Assembly (NCBI GenBank): GCA_017303715.1 | Contig: JAFLBZ010000016.1 | Location: forward strand, 1-64,000 | Direction of reading: 5' to 3' | DNA: 64,000 nucleotides | From: Rhodothermia bacterium | GTDB lineage: Bacteria > Bacteroidota > Rhodothermia > Rhodothermales > UBA2364 | In this document: one piece after another, positions 1 to 8,978 of the stretch | Layout: the number at the start of each line of letters is the position of its first letter | Position numbering within the stretch: position 1 is the stretch's first letter | The notes under the pieces: model-generated | What the model was told of the DNA's origin: nothing | Seen by the model: the letters and a program-made list of their open reading frames with translations, nothing else | Database searches by the model: none | Made by a program: the position numbers and the translations under genes

Positions 1-154
<154 letters not shown>

Positions 155-209
155 TTATGTTCATTAACACACAAAAGGTATAGCAAGAAGACTTCCTGCT
201 ATACCTATG

Positions 210-281
<72 letters not shown>

Positions 282-291
282 TTAAACGATG

Positions 292-364
292 AGCGGAAGA
301 CGGGATTCGAACCCGCGACATTCAGCTTGGAAGGCTGACGCTCTACCAACTGAGCTACTTCCGC
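292..364 (-). tRNA. tRNA-Gly (anticodon TCC)
   Basis: Minus-strand cloverleaf with a perfect 7-bp acceptor stem (GCGGAAG/CTTCCGC), D arm AGCTCAGTTGGTAGAGC, anticodon stem TCAGC/GCTGA around loop CTTCCAA (anticodon TCC) and T arm GGGTTCGAATCCC. CCA is not encoded. Third tRNA of the four-tRNA cluster. Confidence 0.96.
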
Positions 365-399
365 TTAATAACAACTGTTTAAATGCACTATTGTGCAGG

Positions 400-481
400 T
401 GGGCGGAGAAGGATTCGAACCTCCGAAAGCTTAGCTAGCAGATTTACAGTCTGCCCCCGTTGGCCACTTGGGTATCCGCCC
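400..481 (-). tRNA. tRNA-Tyr (anticodon GTA)
   Basis: An 82-nt class II tRNA on the minus strand with the long variable arm expected for Tyr. The acceptor stem is GGGCGGA/TCCGCCC. The anticodon loop CTGTAAA gives GTA. The T arm contains GGTTCGAATCC. Second in the cluster. Confidence 0.96.
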
Positions 482-511
482 TAATAAAAAGAACACCTTT
501 ATATTGAGGTG

Positions 512-584
512 AGCTGGCAATCGGACTCGAACCGATGACCTGCTGATTACAAATCAGCTGCTCTACCAACTGAGCTATGCCAGC
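512..584 (-). tRNA. tRNA-Thr (anticodon TGT)
   Basis: Minus-strand cloverleaf with acceptor stem GCTGGCA/TGCCAGC, D arm AGCTCAGTTGGTAGAGC, anticodon stem GCTGA/TCAGC around TTTGTAA (anticodon TGT) and T arm CGGTTCGAGTCCG. First gene of the tRNA-tuf unit, immediately after its promoter. Confidence 0.96.
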
Positions 585-601
585 ATTTTTCAAAGGACTT
601 T

Positions 602-631
602 AAGATAAAACTCCAACAGACCCAATGTCAA
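602..631 (-). promoter_or_regulatory. Promoter of the tRNA-tuf unit
   Basis: On the minus strand a consensus TTGACA (631-626) is followed after 18 bp by TATCTT (607-602), about 18 bp before the first tRNA. It resembles a housekeeping sigma-70 stable-RNA promoter rather than the TTTG/TAnnTTTG type seen before some protein genes here. No other promoter is visible before tuf, so the unit is probably one transcript. Confidence 0.7.
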
Positions 632-664
632 CCCTTTTCAACACTTTTTCCATTGTTTCACATT

Positions 665-985
665 TCAACCATATTCCAAACGTGGGGGGCAAAACACATC
701 TATAAATTTGCACGCAGAATGAGCATAACCACCATGTTTAGTATTAGACGGTATGACCACCATATCACCAGGCGTCATCTCCATCTCTTCTTCGCCCAAC
801 CTAAAGCGAAAAGCGCCTTCAACACAAATACCGATTTGCTCATGTTCGTGTGTGTGGAGAGGGACTTCGGCGAGGGCTTCAATCTCCCAAGAAACCAAAG
901 ACATGCGGTCACCGTGTACGATTTTTCCGTCATAACCAGAAAATGGATTGATGGACGTTTGGTTGTTTTTCGGGTAAAAAGGCAT
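665..985 (-). CDS. Small single-domain cupin protein
   Basis: A 106-residue protein made almost entirely of one cupin_2 beta-barrel. Cupin motif 1 is visible as HTHEHEQ followed by a glycine and motif 2 as PGDMVVIPSNTKHG, giving the His/Glu residues that usually bind one metal. A longer frame extends to 1045, but MPFYPKNNQ at 985 fits small cupins better. Substrate cannot be told from the fold; family members include sugar isomerases, dioxygenases and sensor proteins. It stands alone between the tRNA unit and a serine hydrolase, both on the same strand. Confidence 0.8.
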   Translation of the reverse strand: MPFYPKNNQTSINPFSGYDGKIVHGDRMSLVSWEIEALAEVPLHTHEHEQIGICVEGAFRFRLGEEEMEMTPGDMVVIPSNTKHGGYAHSACKFIDVFCPPRLEYG

Positions 986-1091
986 ACGATTATCCGAATT
1001 TGTGCAAAGGTATCTAAACAATATCAGGGAAGGGTAGTACCCCATAGAGGTGACAAGAACTGAGTACTACCCCTTCCGCCGATATGACCAA

Positions 1092-1109
1092 TTGATATAT
1101 ATATATCAA
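1092..1109. promoter_or_regulatory. Perfect 18-bp AT palindrome upstream of the cupin gene
   Basis: The sequence TTGATATATATATATCAA equals its own reverse complement. It lies about 107 bp upstream of the cupin start and downstream of the serine hydrolase stop, so it could be an operator for the cupin gene. An AT-rich chance palindrome cannot be excluded. Confidence 0.3.
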
Positions 1110-1221
1110 AAACTTTTGTGGCTCAGACTCAAAAAGTTATGAAGGACAACTAAATCATTTTTTTTTAAAAATACAATACAATAACACAAAAATCAATCAA
1201 AATAATGACAAGGTTTAATAA

Positions 1222-2565
1222 TTAATGTAAGGTGAGAACGGATTGGTAGATCAGTGTACCGAGATGGTCTGCGATTTTTTGATTACCGGCAGGCATTAAT
1301 TGTGTAAAGAATGTAAAGACTAATTTTTCTTGTGGATCAATGGCATAGATAGGGTAATAAGCGCTGCCCCATCCATAAGCATTTGCGGTTCCTATTCTGT
1401 TGCCGCTGCCGGCTTGTTCATTCACCCAGAAGCCAAGCCCAAAACCTTGTTTACGTCCCCATCCAATTTTGCTGTAAAAATCTCCCACTTGATTGGTTCG
1501 CATCATTTCCACAGATTTTGGAGACAACAATTGTACACCATCCAGTGAACCATTGTTGAGCAGCATGGAAATGAAGCGGGCATAGTCGTGTGCTGTAGAG
1601 AGCAATCCCGCACCACCGGAAAGACACCGCTTCGGGCCATTCAGGTACTGGCTACTTGCATTATCCTCGACAATTCGGAGGCCGTCATCGAACAGACCAT
1701 AAACGGGTGCAAATCTTCTGGCCTTCTCTTGCGACAACCAAAACCCGCTATCTTTCATCTTGAGTGGCTGAAAAATTTTTGTTTCAAAAAAGTGGTCTAA
1801 GGACATACCAGATGCAATTTCGACGACGCGCCCTAAAACATCGGTGGAGTAGCCATAAACCCACGACTCTCCGGGTTGCGCCTCTAAAGGCAAAACGGCC
1901 ATTCTTTCCACCACATCTCCAATTTTTTCTTTTCGATCTGCAAAAAACCAACCTGTAATTCCGGCGGCTTGCCAAGCCTCTGTACCCACTCCCCACCCAT
2001 ATCCCAAACCGGACGTATGGGTAAGCAGTTGAATAAGCGTAATGGGACGATTTGCGGGCTTGGTCAAGTACTTTTCTGTAGCATTTTTGTCAGGATTTGG
2101 ATAGGCCACCTTCATTTCTTTAAAGGCTGGTATGAACTTATGTAGGGGGTCGTTAAGGTCTAATTTCCCCTCCTCGTTCAGAATCATGATCGCAACCGTT
2201 GTTATGGCTTTGCTCATCGAAGCGATTCTAAAGATGGTATCTTCACGCATGGGTATTTTTGCGGTCTTATCGGCCATGCCATATGCTTTATGCCGTACCG
2301 TTTTCCCATCCCGTGCTACAAATAATACCGCACCCGCCAAGCGATTGTCCGCTATCTCTTTAAGAATCAAGCTATCCACTCTGGTCAACCGTTGCGCATC
2401 CATCCCCACTGATTCTGGGCTAACCGCATTGAAAGGAATTACGTCACCGGCTTTCGCTGAAGTTGTAACGGACGTTTTCTTTTGGTTCTTTACCGAGGGG
2501 CTTTGCGCGTCTGCTACACCAAAACCAATAAACAGAAGCAAAAGCAATAAAATGCGTGTGTACAT
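1222..2565 (-). CDS. Secreted serine hydrolase of the class C beta-lactamase family
   Basis: A 447-residue protein with a clear signal peptide (hydrophobic run ending ..GVADAQ) followed by the beta-lactamase/esterase fold of PF00144. The nucleophile motif SMSK (Ser116, Lys119) is in the expected 'IASMSKA' context. A YGYS element near residue 240 may supply the catalytic Tyr. Family members include esterases, D-aminopeptidases and penicillin-binding-like hydrolases; true resistance enzymes are a minority, so 'serine hydrolase' is safer than 'beta-lactamase'. It is the last gene of a minus-strand run after the half ALDH and DUF58 genes, 37 bp after DUF58, with a palindrome in that gap. Confidence 0.88.
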   Translation of the reverse strand: MYTRILLLLLLFIGFGVADAQSPSVKNQKKTSVTTSAKAGDVIPFNAVSPESVGMDAQRLTRVDSLILKEIADNRLAGAVLFVARDGKTVRHKAYGMADKTAKIPMREDTIFRIASMSKAITTVAIMILNEEGKLDLNDPLHKFIPAFKEMKVAYPNPDKNATEKYLTKPANRPITLIQLLTHTSGLGYGWGVGTEAWQAAGITGWFFADRKEKIGDVVERMAVLPLEAQPGESWVYGYSTDVLGRVVEIASGMSLDHFFETKIFQPLKMKDSGFWLSQEKARRFAPVYGLFDDGLRIVEDNASSQYLNGPKRCLSGGAGLLSTAHDYARFISMLLNNGSLDGVQLLSPKSVEMMRTNQVGDFYSKIGWGRKQGFGLGFWVNEQAGSGNRIGTANAYGWGSAYYPIYAIDPQEKLVFTFFTQLMPAGNQKIADHLGTLIYQSVLTLH

Positions 2566-2576
2566 ACTTTTAATGC

Positions 2577-2591
2577 TTGATCAGTGATCAA
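2577..2591. promoter_or_regulatory. 15-bp inverted repeat before the serine hydrolase
   Basis: TTGATCA-g-TGATCAA lies in the 37-bp gap between the DUF58 stop and the serine hydrolase ATG, 11 bp from the start codon. It could be an operator or, in a read-through mRNA, a hairpin near the ribosome entry site. No T-run follows on the minus strand, so it does not look like a terminator. Confidence 0.3.
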
Positions 2592-2602
2592 TTTATATAT
2601 GG

Positions 2603-3934
2603 TTAAATCAATCCACGAGCTTTTAACTCAAGGTATTTATTAATGGTCGCAACGGATAAATTTTGGGGCGGCGTAAGGATCGTATGAATGCCATACCGAT
2701 TCAGTTCACGTACAATTTCTCGTTTTTCGAACCGCACTTTCTCGGCAATGGTTTGTATGTAGATTTGTTCTACCTTTTGTGTCAAAGTTGTGGTGAGCGC
2801 GGTTAACTCGGTGTTTTCAAAAAAGATAACCACCACCAAATGTCTTTTGGCAAGGAGTTGTAGGTGCTTTAGCCGCCGCTTCATACCGGAGGCAGACTCA
2901 AAATTGGTATAGACCAAGAAGAGGCTTCTCTGGTGGATATGGTTCCGGGTATAGGTGTATAGCTTTTCAAAGTCGGACTCTTTAAAATCGGTTGTAAGTC
3001 TATACAATACATCCATAATCCGTTGAAGGTGCATTTTTTTGCGCTCTGCCGGAAGGATAAAGGGCTTCTCGTCGGAAAAGCAGACCAAGCCCGCTTTGTC
3101 TTGTTTGAGCATTGCGATATTAGAAATGACCAAACTTGTATTGATGGCATAATCCAGCAAGCTCATACACTCGAATGGCATCTCCATTGTCCGCCCAAGA
3201 TCTATCACACTAAACACTTGTTGTGCCTTTTCTTCCTCGTATTGGTTGACCATCAGGTCTGCACGTCGGGCGGTTGCTCGCCAATTTACGGTTCTCGGCT
3301 CGTCTCCGGGGACATAGGCACGGATTTGCTCAAAGTTCGTTGCACGTCCGATTTTACGGATGCGTTTAACGCCAGCCTCGGTCAGATGGTTTGAAATGGC
3401 GTAAAGCTCGAAATGACGCATCTGCAAAAAGGCGGGATAAACTGCTACGGAAGCCGCTTCTCCGATGCAGAACTTGCGTTGGACCAAGCCAAGTTGAGAA
3501 CTTGCGAACACATTTAGGACGCCAAATTCGTAACTCCCGCGTCGGAATGGTCTAAGTTGGTATGACCAGTTTTTTTCTTCACCACCAGATAGGGAAAAGC
3601 GGTGTAGAAAGTTTCTTTCCTGAAATTGAATGGGGATTTCGTCTATAACTTCGAGGGTGGTTGTAAAAGCATAACCATTTCTTACGCACAGCAGCACCGT
3701 ATTCAGGTCGCCATTCGAGAAGCGGGCGGGCAGGATCCGTACACCAGAGATGGCGTCTTTATTGGCGTATAGCAGAACCAACTCAAAGAGAACTAAGCCC
3801 AATACAAATAGCAGAAAGACTTTACCCAACGCATTAAATAAGGGGAAAAAATGGCCCAAGATCAAAAGTGAAACTGAAAAGCCAACAGCCCAATACAGAC
3901 GATAGGTAAAAAAGGTGTTACGAAGAATGTTCAT
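2603..3934 (-). CDS. DUF58 domain membrane protein
   Basis: A 443-residue protein with two N-terminal membrane helices (residues about 8-50) and a DUF58 region. The conserved stretch with ATNFEQIRAYVPGDEPRTVNW, then ATARRADLMVNQYEEE, then a vWA-like FSVIDLGRTM is typical. DUF58 proteins usually sit with MoxR ATPases and vWA proteins; no MoxR gene is in view. The start is the ATG at 3934, which overlaps the upstream stop as ATGA, indicating translational coupling with the half ALDH. Function of DUF58 is not established. Confidence 0.87.
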   Translation of the reverse strand: MNILRNTFFTYRLYWAVGFSVSLLILGHFFPLFNALGKVFLLFVLGLVLFELVLLYANKDAISGVRILPARFSNGDLNTVLLCVRNGYAFTTTLEVIDEIPIQFQERNFLHRFSLSGGEEKNWSYQLRPFRRGSYEFGVLNVFASSQLGLVQRKFCIGEAASVAVYPAFLQMRHFELYAISNHLTEAGVKRIRKIGRATNFEQIRAYVPGDEPRTVNWRATARRADLMVNQYEEEKAQQVFSVIDLGRTMEMPFECMSLLDYAINTSLVISNIAMLKQDKAGLVCFSDEKPFILPAERKKMHLQRIMDVLYRLTTDFKESDFEKLYTYTRNHIHQRSLFLVYTNFESASGMKRRLKHLQLLAKRHLVVVIFFENTELTALTTTLTQKVEQIYIQTIAEKVRFEKREIVRELNRYGIHTILTPPQNLSVATINKYLELKARGLI

Positions 3935-4803
3935 ACACCGATGGGATGCCAAGCTGTTTTAAATTCGATGAAGGGTAAAACGGTATAAAGAGATTGGTTT
4001 TCTTTATTGATCCATGATGTAGCGCCGTTGTCGTCATCGAAGTGGGTTCGTTTCATGTTTTGGGCGGCCCATTCGGTTGTTTTTTGCACCTCCGCCGGAT
4101 CGAATCCGAAGCCCGTAATTGCATTAACATCCATATGATTGGCCAGTGGTGCGATCAACTCCGAGCGTTTTCCGGTTAAGATATTGACCACGCCATTTGG
4201 AACATCGCTCACGCCGATGACCTCTGCAAAATCCAATGCCGTGAGAGGGGAAAGGGTATCGGCAACCAACACAGCCGTATTTCCAGAGAGGATTACGGGC
4301 ATTAGCACCGAAATCAATCCCGCCAATGGCGAAGAAGCTGGTGCAAAAACCGCCACCACGCCGGTTGGTTCGGGCGTGGTAAAGTTAAAAAACGGCGATG
4401 CAACTGGATTTACACTGCTCAGCACTTGGGCGTATTTATCTGCCCAACCAGCATACCAGAAGATCCGGTCAATGGCTGCATCAAGCTCGGCTTTGGCCTC
4501 TTTTGTGGACCAGCCCAGCCACGAAGTGAGCGTTTCCTCAAAGCCTTTCCGGCGTGTTTCGAGCATTTCGGCCATGCGGAACAAGATTTGGCTACGGTTA
4601 AATGCCGATCGTTTTGACCAGCCGGCTTGTGCTTTTCTGGCAGCAGAGACGGCATCACGCGCATCTTTTCGGGAGGCGTTTGGGTACGAAGCGATTAACT
4701 TCCCATCAGGATAGGTCTGGGGTTCTACATATCCACGTTCAGAGCGGACATAAGCGCCGTTAATATACATCTTATAGGTTTTGGGCACAGACAGTCGGGA
4801 CAT
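3931..4803 (-). CDS. Half-length aldehyde dehydrogenase family protein lacking the catalytic Cys
   Basis: A 290-residue protein resembling only the N-terminal, NAD-binding half of an aldehyde dehydrogenase. Visible are the N-terminal strand 'YINGAYVRS', the nucleotide-fold segment 'EPTGVVAVFAPASSPLAG' and 'VPNGVVNILTG'. The frame ends soon after the segment that normally precedes the ELGGK motif, and no FxNxGQxC active-site Cys or catalytic Glu is present. The tail 'EFKTAWHPIG' resembles short ALDH paralogues that accompany full-length ALDH in deoC operons of other phyla. So it may be a natural short family rather than a broken gene, but no full-length partner is in view. The start at 4803 (MSRLSVPK) is preferred over an upstream in-frame ATG that would overlap the divergent amidase promoter. 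Confidence 0.82.
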   Translation of the reverse strand: MSRLSVPKTYKMYINGAYVRSERGYVEPQTYPDGKLIASYPNASRKDARDAVSAARKAQAGWSKRSAFNRSQILFRMAEMLETRRKGFEETLTSWLGWSTKEAKAELDAAIDRIFWYAGWADKYAQVLSSVNPVASPFFNFTTPEPTGVVAVFAPASSPLAGLISVLMPVILSGNTAVLVADTLSPLTALDFAEVIGVSDVPNGVVNILTGKRSELIAPLANHMDVNAITGFGFDPAEVQKTTEWAAQNMKRTHFDDDNGATSWINKENQSLYTVLPFIEFKTAWHPIGV

Positions 4804-4918
4804 GATTGGTACGATTTTGATTGAACGTTGGAATATAGCCACATTCTTTATAGTTTCAAACCCTAAGAACATGCCCCAGTCCATTATCCAACATTATCCT
4901 TCATGCCCAATCAATCAC

Positions 4919-5701
4919 ATGCAAGAAATATTAAACGTTACCGCTGTTCAAACGGCGTTGCATTGGGAATCCCCAGCCGAGAACCGCAAAAAGCTTGCTG
5001 AAATTCTGGCGAGTAGCTCCACCCAATCGGATGTGGTTGTTTTACCCGAAATGTTTACGACGGGCTTTACCATGAATCCGCAGCCCTATGCCGAACAGAC
5101 CGATGGCCCGACCTTGGCGTGGATGCAACATCAGGCACAACAATTACAAGCGGCCCTTACAGGCAGTTTTATCGTTTCTGAACAGAACCGCTATTTTAAC
5201 CGCTTATTTTGGGTATTTCCGGATGGGCGGTTTGAAACTTATGACAAGCGGCATTTATTCAGGATGGCTGGTGAAGACGCCATTTATTCTGCCGGAAAAA
5301 AACAATTAATGGTCACTTGGAAGGGCTGGAAAATTCGCCCATTAATCTGTTATGATTTACGTTTTCCGGTTTGGAGTAGAAATATCGGAAACGCTTATGA
5401 TCTTCTTATTTATGTAGCCAATTGGCCGCAAGCACGGTCTTCGGCTTGGCGTACCTTGCTATCCGCCCGTGCAATAGAAAACCTATCGTATGTTATTGGA
5501 ATTAATAGAATTGGGGTGGATGGTTTAAGGATACCTTATAACGGAGATTCTTTAATTTTGGACTTCAAAGGCCAGGTTCTTTGGGACGGGCGCGACATCC
5601 ACACAACCGTTACATATCCGCTTTCGATCCGTGAACTTTCTGCGTTCCGCCATAAATTTCCGGCATACTTAGATGCGGATCATTTTAACATTATCTCTTA
5701 A
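4919..5701 (+). CDS. Nitrilase-superfamily omega-amidase (YafV/NIT2-like)
   Basis: A 260-residue carbon-nitrogen hydrolase. The catalytic triad is visible: Glu44 in 'VVLPEMFTTGF', Lys110 in 'YDKRHLF' and Cys144 in 'ICYDLRFPVWSRN'. The last motif with the downstream 'ANWP' is typical of the YafV/NIT2 branch, which hydrolyses 2-oxoglutaramate or 2-oxosuccinamate to the keto acid and ammonia. The reading frame is open upstream to 4781, but MQEILNVTAVQTAL at 4919 matches the usual N-terminus. It is transcribed divergently from the half ALDH and has no signal peptide. Confidence 0.87.
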   Translation: MQEILNVTAVQTALHWESPAENRKKLAEILASSSTQSDVVVLPEMFTTGFTMNPQPYAEQTDGPTLAWMQHQAQQLQAALTGSFIVSEQNRYFNRLFWVFPDGRFETYDKRHLFRMAGEDAIYSAGKKQLMVTWKGWKIRPLICYDLRFPVWSRNIGNAYDLLIYVANWPQARSSAWRTLLSARAIENLSYVIGINRIGVDGLRIPYNGDSLILDFKGQVLWDGRDIHTTVTYPLSIRELSAFRHKFPAYLDADHFNIIS

Positions 5702-5743
5702 TTCATTGGAATAAAATATTTTTAATAAATATGATTTTAGTAC

Positions 5744-5774
5744 TTGATTTAAGACAATCGTTTTTTTACTTTCG
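5744..5774 (+). promoter_or_regulatory. Candidate Bacteroidota-type promoter for the 28-aa peptide gene
   Basis: TTG (5744-5746) and TACTTTCG (5767-5774) are separated by 20 bp, close to the Bacteroidota -33/-7 pattern TTTG-N19-21-TAnnTTTG with one mismatch in the -7 box. It lies about 49 bp before a short frame that is followed by a terminator. Confidence 0.35.
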
Positions 5775-5822
5775 AGTTGTTCCCACACATATTGTTCTTT
5801 CCCACTAATTCTTCTAACCAAA

Positions 5823-5909
5823 ATGACCCAACAAACCAAAAGCATGCGGCTTATGTTCGTATGCGTGGGGTTCGTTGCAATCCTTATGCTGATTGTTTAC
5901 TCGGCATAA
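5823..5909 (+). CDS. 28-residue single-pass membrane peptide
   Basis: A very short frame that reads MTQQTKSMRLMFVCVGFVAI and then LMLIVYSA before TAA. It has a short polar N-terminus and one hydrophobic helix of about 20 residues, the layout of small inner-membrane proteins. Support comes from context: a promoter-like motif about 50 bp upstream and a strong intrinsic terminator about 75 bp downstream make a self-contained unit in an otherwise empty gap. No family is recognised. It could instead be the leader of an unrecognised small RNA. Confidence 0.4.
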   Translation: MTQQTKSMRLMFVCVGFVAILMLIVYSA

Positions 5910-5985
5910 GTTTTGTTCTCCGCACCCGAATTGTTTTGTCGTTTTGAAAGTTGTTCCTCTACCTCCCTCCTTTTTTCACAAACGA

Positions 5986-6026
5986 AAAGCCCCTTTAGTA
6001 TTTGCCAAAGGGGCTTTACTTTTTTA
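5986..6026 (+). terminator. Intrinsic terminator after the 28-aa peptide gene
   Basis: Perfect 11-bp stem AAAGCCCCTTT / AAAGGGGCTTT (5986-5996 and 6007-6017) with a 10-nt loop, then ACTTTTTT. The symmetrical A/T flanks mean it could also act on the minus strand, though the convergent GH13 gene ends 200 bp further on. Confidence 0.8.
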
Positions 6027-6229
6027 TGCGCTCTTGTAATACTTTATCCGCTCTTGTATGGTTATGCAGGCTTTGAGACGGTCAAATTTTGCACGCTATC
6101 AAGATCATGGTACGACATTAAGCCACGACGTTGTCAACTTTCTACCCTCAACCTTTACAGAGGCACAAATTGAAAGACCTCTTTATTCCTTTCACAACAA
6201 TTCCTTAAAACCCAAAACGCAAGTTTGAT
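6027..6229. other. Intergenic, no gene seen
   Basis: Two copies of 'CGCTCTTGTA' (near 6029 and 6051) are the only visible structure. No convincing coding frame, tRNA or promoter. It separates the terminator of the small peptide unit from the convergent GH13 stop. Confidence 0.5.
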
Positions 6230-8959
6230 TTAATCTTTTATCCATATCATGGCCGTTGTTGCTGGCAGTTGTATGTTTTGTATGCTCCCCCCTTTCAAGT
6301 TCGCATAGGTTCCTTTCAGACCCTTTACATAATCCACCTGTTGTCCATTGGCAATCAAGCGCCAATTTCCTTCTGGCAGCGTCTCTACGCGGATTGTATT
6401 ACCTACCTCGGCGGTATTGATCAGTACCAAAACCTGATCTTGGACGGTATAACCGAGCAAGTAGGGGTTTTCCGGCTTTAGGAATTTGTAGTAATTTGGT
6501 GGTGGTACTTTTCCACCAAATCGGAAGATTTTTCCTTTCTCGCTGAGGCGGAATCGGGTTAGTCCTTCCCAATAGGCTTGCATACCTTTAAAGTCGCACT
6601 TACAATTTGGGTCGTCCTTTTGCGATTTTCCAACATTTTCCCAGACAAACAAATTGGGGACAAGGGCATTATACGTATCTCCACGACCTTTCAGATATAT
6701 TTTCCCCATACGGGTTTCTTTAATTACCTGCCCACGCGAATCTGGCATAGCACCTTTACTCCGCATGAACTCGGTTCCGCCATGAACAACAATGGGGCCA
6801 AGCGAAGTAAAAAGCAAGGTAGCCGCAATTTTGAATGGTCCCTCATCCACCCCTTTCCGGCCATCCCAGTCTCTTGTGGCAAATTGGTCTGCCAGCGCCC
6901 AGTTGTCGTGGATGTCCAAATAATTTAGGCCGCGATTGGGGTCTCCTTCTTCAGGGAAACCATTGGTAAGGCTCAAGATGGCGCGATCTCTCTCCGTGGC
7001 ATTTCCACCGGCAAAGCCCCGATCGGTATGCTTGTTGTTGGGGTCGGAGGTTGGACCTTTGAAAGCATTTCGGGCATCATCTTGAAAGTAGGTAATCGGC
7101 GAATCGGCTTTATACCAGTCCCAATCAGGATTTTTACGAAATTCTGGATCGTTTGGGCTAATCCATGGTTCGCCATAGATGATCCAATCTGGCCCCATGG
7201 CTTGCTTAATTTTGTAGAGCGATTGCTCGTCGGTCATGCCCGCCAAATCAATCCGAACACCATCAGCACCAAATTCTTCGCGAAACATTTTGCATTGGTC
7301 AATAAGCCAGCGTTGCACCATCGGACGGTTTTCAGACTTGGTTTCATTTCCATACCCGCCGATGTGCCGAAAGTCTTTGGTTCGGTAATAATAGAGCATG
7401 TCTATGCCATTGAAGTTCATCGCCCAATGGTTGCCCTCCATATTCTCGCCCGTATGATTGAACACAAAATCCACAATAACGGCCATATCTTTATTGTGGA
7501 AGGCTTGAACGAGGTCGCGGAATTGCTCGCGTTCGCTACCGGATTCTGTATTTTTCTGACGGTATTTGCTTTCGATGGCCATAAAGTGTGTGATCCTATA
7601 TCCCCACTGATAATTTTCCTCGGAGACCCCTAAAGCCTTCATTACCGGATCATTTTGGAATGCTTCCTTCCAAACGGCATCTGGATAATGCAGGTATTCT
7701 TGCATGGGCATCAGGTGGACGGTATTTATCCCCGTTTTCACCAAATGATCAAAGCCAATGGGTGCGCCTTTGCTGTTTTTAAGACCGGGCTTAATCATGG
7801 CCGGAATGGTTCCTTTCAGCTCTTGGGAAACAGGCAGGAGCGTTGCAAAATCCTGCACATGCACCTCGTATGCAACAACATCTTCCATCTTCGGAATGCC
7901 CTTTTTGAGGGGCGAAGCGGGTTTTGTGGCTGGCCAAACGCGGCTTTTTCCAAAAGAGCCATCTTGTACACGCGAATAGGGGTCACTCACCAAATGATCG
8001 GACGGGAAGCCCGGCGTTTCCACGCCTTGTACCCAAAACATGTACCAAGTCCCCTTCAGGTTTCCGGGTTGTGTGGTTTCCCAGACACCGTTTTGGTCTT
8101 CCGACATGGGCACTTTGGCATACGGGACTTCGTCGGAGGAATTTCGATAGAGGTAGAGTGTTACGGCATCTGCTCTTGGGGCAAATAGACCGAAATACGT
8201 ATTGCTTTCGTCGGGCTTAATGTTTGCGCCAAGTGGTTTATCGGAATATAAATCGCGCCACCAGCCTTCAAAGTCTGCCCAAGATTTTAGTTTTTGTCCG
8301 GGCAGATTTACATAATAGACTTTTTTGCGGTTCAGGTCTTCTGAAGGAATTAATAGCGCATCTTTTGCATTTAGGGGAAGTACTTCTCTAATGGGAATTA
8401 GGCGGCCTTTCACGTCCGTAAGTGCCCATTGGTGTGGGTCTAAAGGACGTTTGGTACCTTCGCCCTGCACGTTGACATAGATTGCACGGCTGTTTCTTAG
8501 TTCCGCTTTTAGGGTTGGTGGTGTAACGCCTTTCATAAAAATAAGGTTACCGCCCTCTGCATTTGGTGCGGCGGTAAATGGATCGAGCCATATACCCTTA
8601 TTAATCCTAAATTTGAACGATGTACTGGGTGGAATGGTTTGCAAGTCGCGATTGACGACCGCGAGGTACCAAAGTTGCCCATTCTCATTTGTGGGTTTTA
8701 GCAACCACTTTGGATCGTCCATATTTTGATCCCAGCCTCGAAAAGCACCTGTGACCACCACTTTTTCGACGCTACTTTGCCCATAGCGGAGGGCGTCGAA
8801 TACAAAATAGGTGGTATCATTTTGGTGCAAATATCCATTTTGCCGCACCTCTTCCGTGAAGTCTGGAAAAGTGTGTGTCTGTGCATCAACATTCATAAAG
8901 GAAAGAAAAACAAGGATGTAGGCGGCGGCTTTCGGGGTGGTGAGGAAATTGCGCGTCAT
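6230..8959 (-). CDS. Secreted GH13 glycoside hydrolase, pullulanase-like
   Basis: A 909-residue alpha-glucan hydrolase with a signal peptide (ending ..FMNVDAQT). N-terminal starch-binding/CBM48-like domains cover about the first 350 residues. The GH13 catalytic barrel shows all four conserved regions: VDFVFNHT (about 495), GVRIDLAG with the Asp nucleophile (about 566), YGEPW with the Glu acid/base (about 592) and LDIHDNW (about 679). 'YQWGYRIT' near 450 resembles the YNWGYDP signature of type I pullulanases, so cleavage of alpha-1,6 branches is likely but not proven. No T9SS tail is present, suggesting a periplasmic location. A LacI-type operator lies 20 bp before the start; the hisG gene is divergent. 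Confidence 0.88.
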   Translation of the reverse strand: MTRNFLTTPKAAAYILVFLSFMNVDAQTHTFPDFTEEVRQNGYLHQNDTTYFVFDALRYGQSSVEKVVVTGAFRGWDQNMDDPKWLLKPTNENGQLWYLAVVNRDLQTIPPSTSFKFRINKGIWLDPFTAAPNAEGGNLIFMKGVTPPTLKAELRNSRAIYVNVQGEGTKRPLDPHQWALTDVKGRLIPIREVLPLNAKDALLIPSEDLNRKKVYYVNLPGQKLKSWADFEGWWRDLYSDKPLGANIKPDESNTYFGLFAPRADAVTLYLYRNSSDEVPYAKVPMSEDQNGVWETTQPGNLKGTWYMFWVQGVETPGFPSDHLVSDPYSRVQDGSFGKSRVWPATKPASPLKKGIPKMEDVVAYEVHVQDFATLLPVSQELKGTIPAMIKPGLKNSKGAPIGFDHLVKTGINTVHLMPMQEYLHYPDAVWKEAFQNDPVMKALGVSEENYQWGYRITHFMAIESKYRQKNTESGSEREQFRDLVQAFHNKDMAVIVDFVFNHTGENMEGNHWAMNFNGIDMLYYYRTKDFRHIGGYGNETKSENRPMVQRWLIDQCKMFREEFGADGVRIDLAGMTDEQSLYKIKQAMGPDWIIYGEPWISPNDPEFRKNPDWDWYKADSPITYFQDDARNAFKGPTSDPNNKHTDRGFAGGNATERDRAILSLTNGFPEEGDPNRGLNYLDIHDNWALADQFATRDWDGRKGVDEGPFKIAATLLFTSLGPIVVHGGTEFMRSKGAMPDSRGQVIKETRMGKIYLKGRGDTYNALVPNLFVWENVGKSQKDDPNCKCDFKGMQAYWEGLTRFRLSEKGKIFRFGGKVPPPNYYKFLKPENPYLLGYTVQDQVLVLINTAEVGNTIRVETLPEGNWRLIANGQQVDYVKGLKGTYANLKGGSIQNIQLPATTAMIWIKD

Positions 8960-8978
8960 AAAGCCGTTTGTTTAAAGG

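Noticed and set aside
1222-2565. Antibiotic-resistance beta-lactamase
   Set aside because: The family is dominated by esterases and peptidases, and neither the usual YxN context nor a resistance gene neighbourhood is present.
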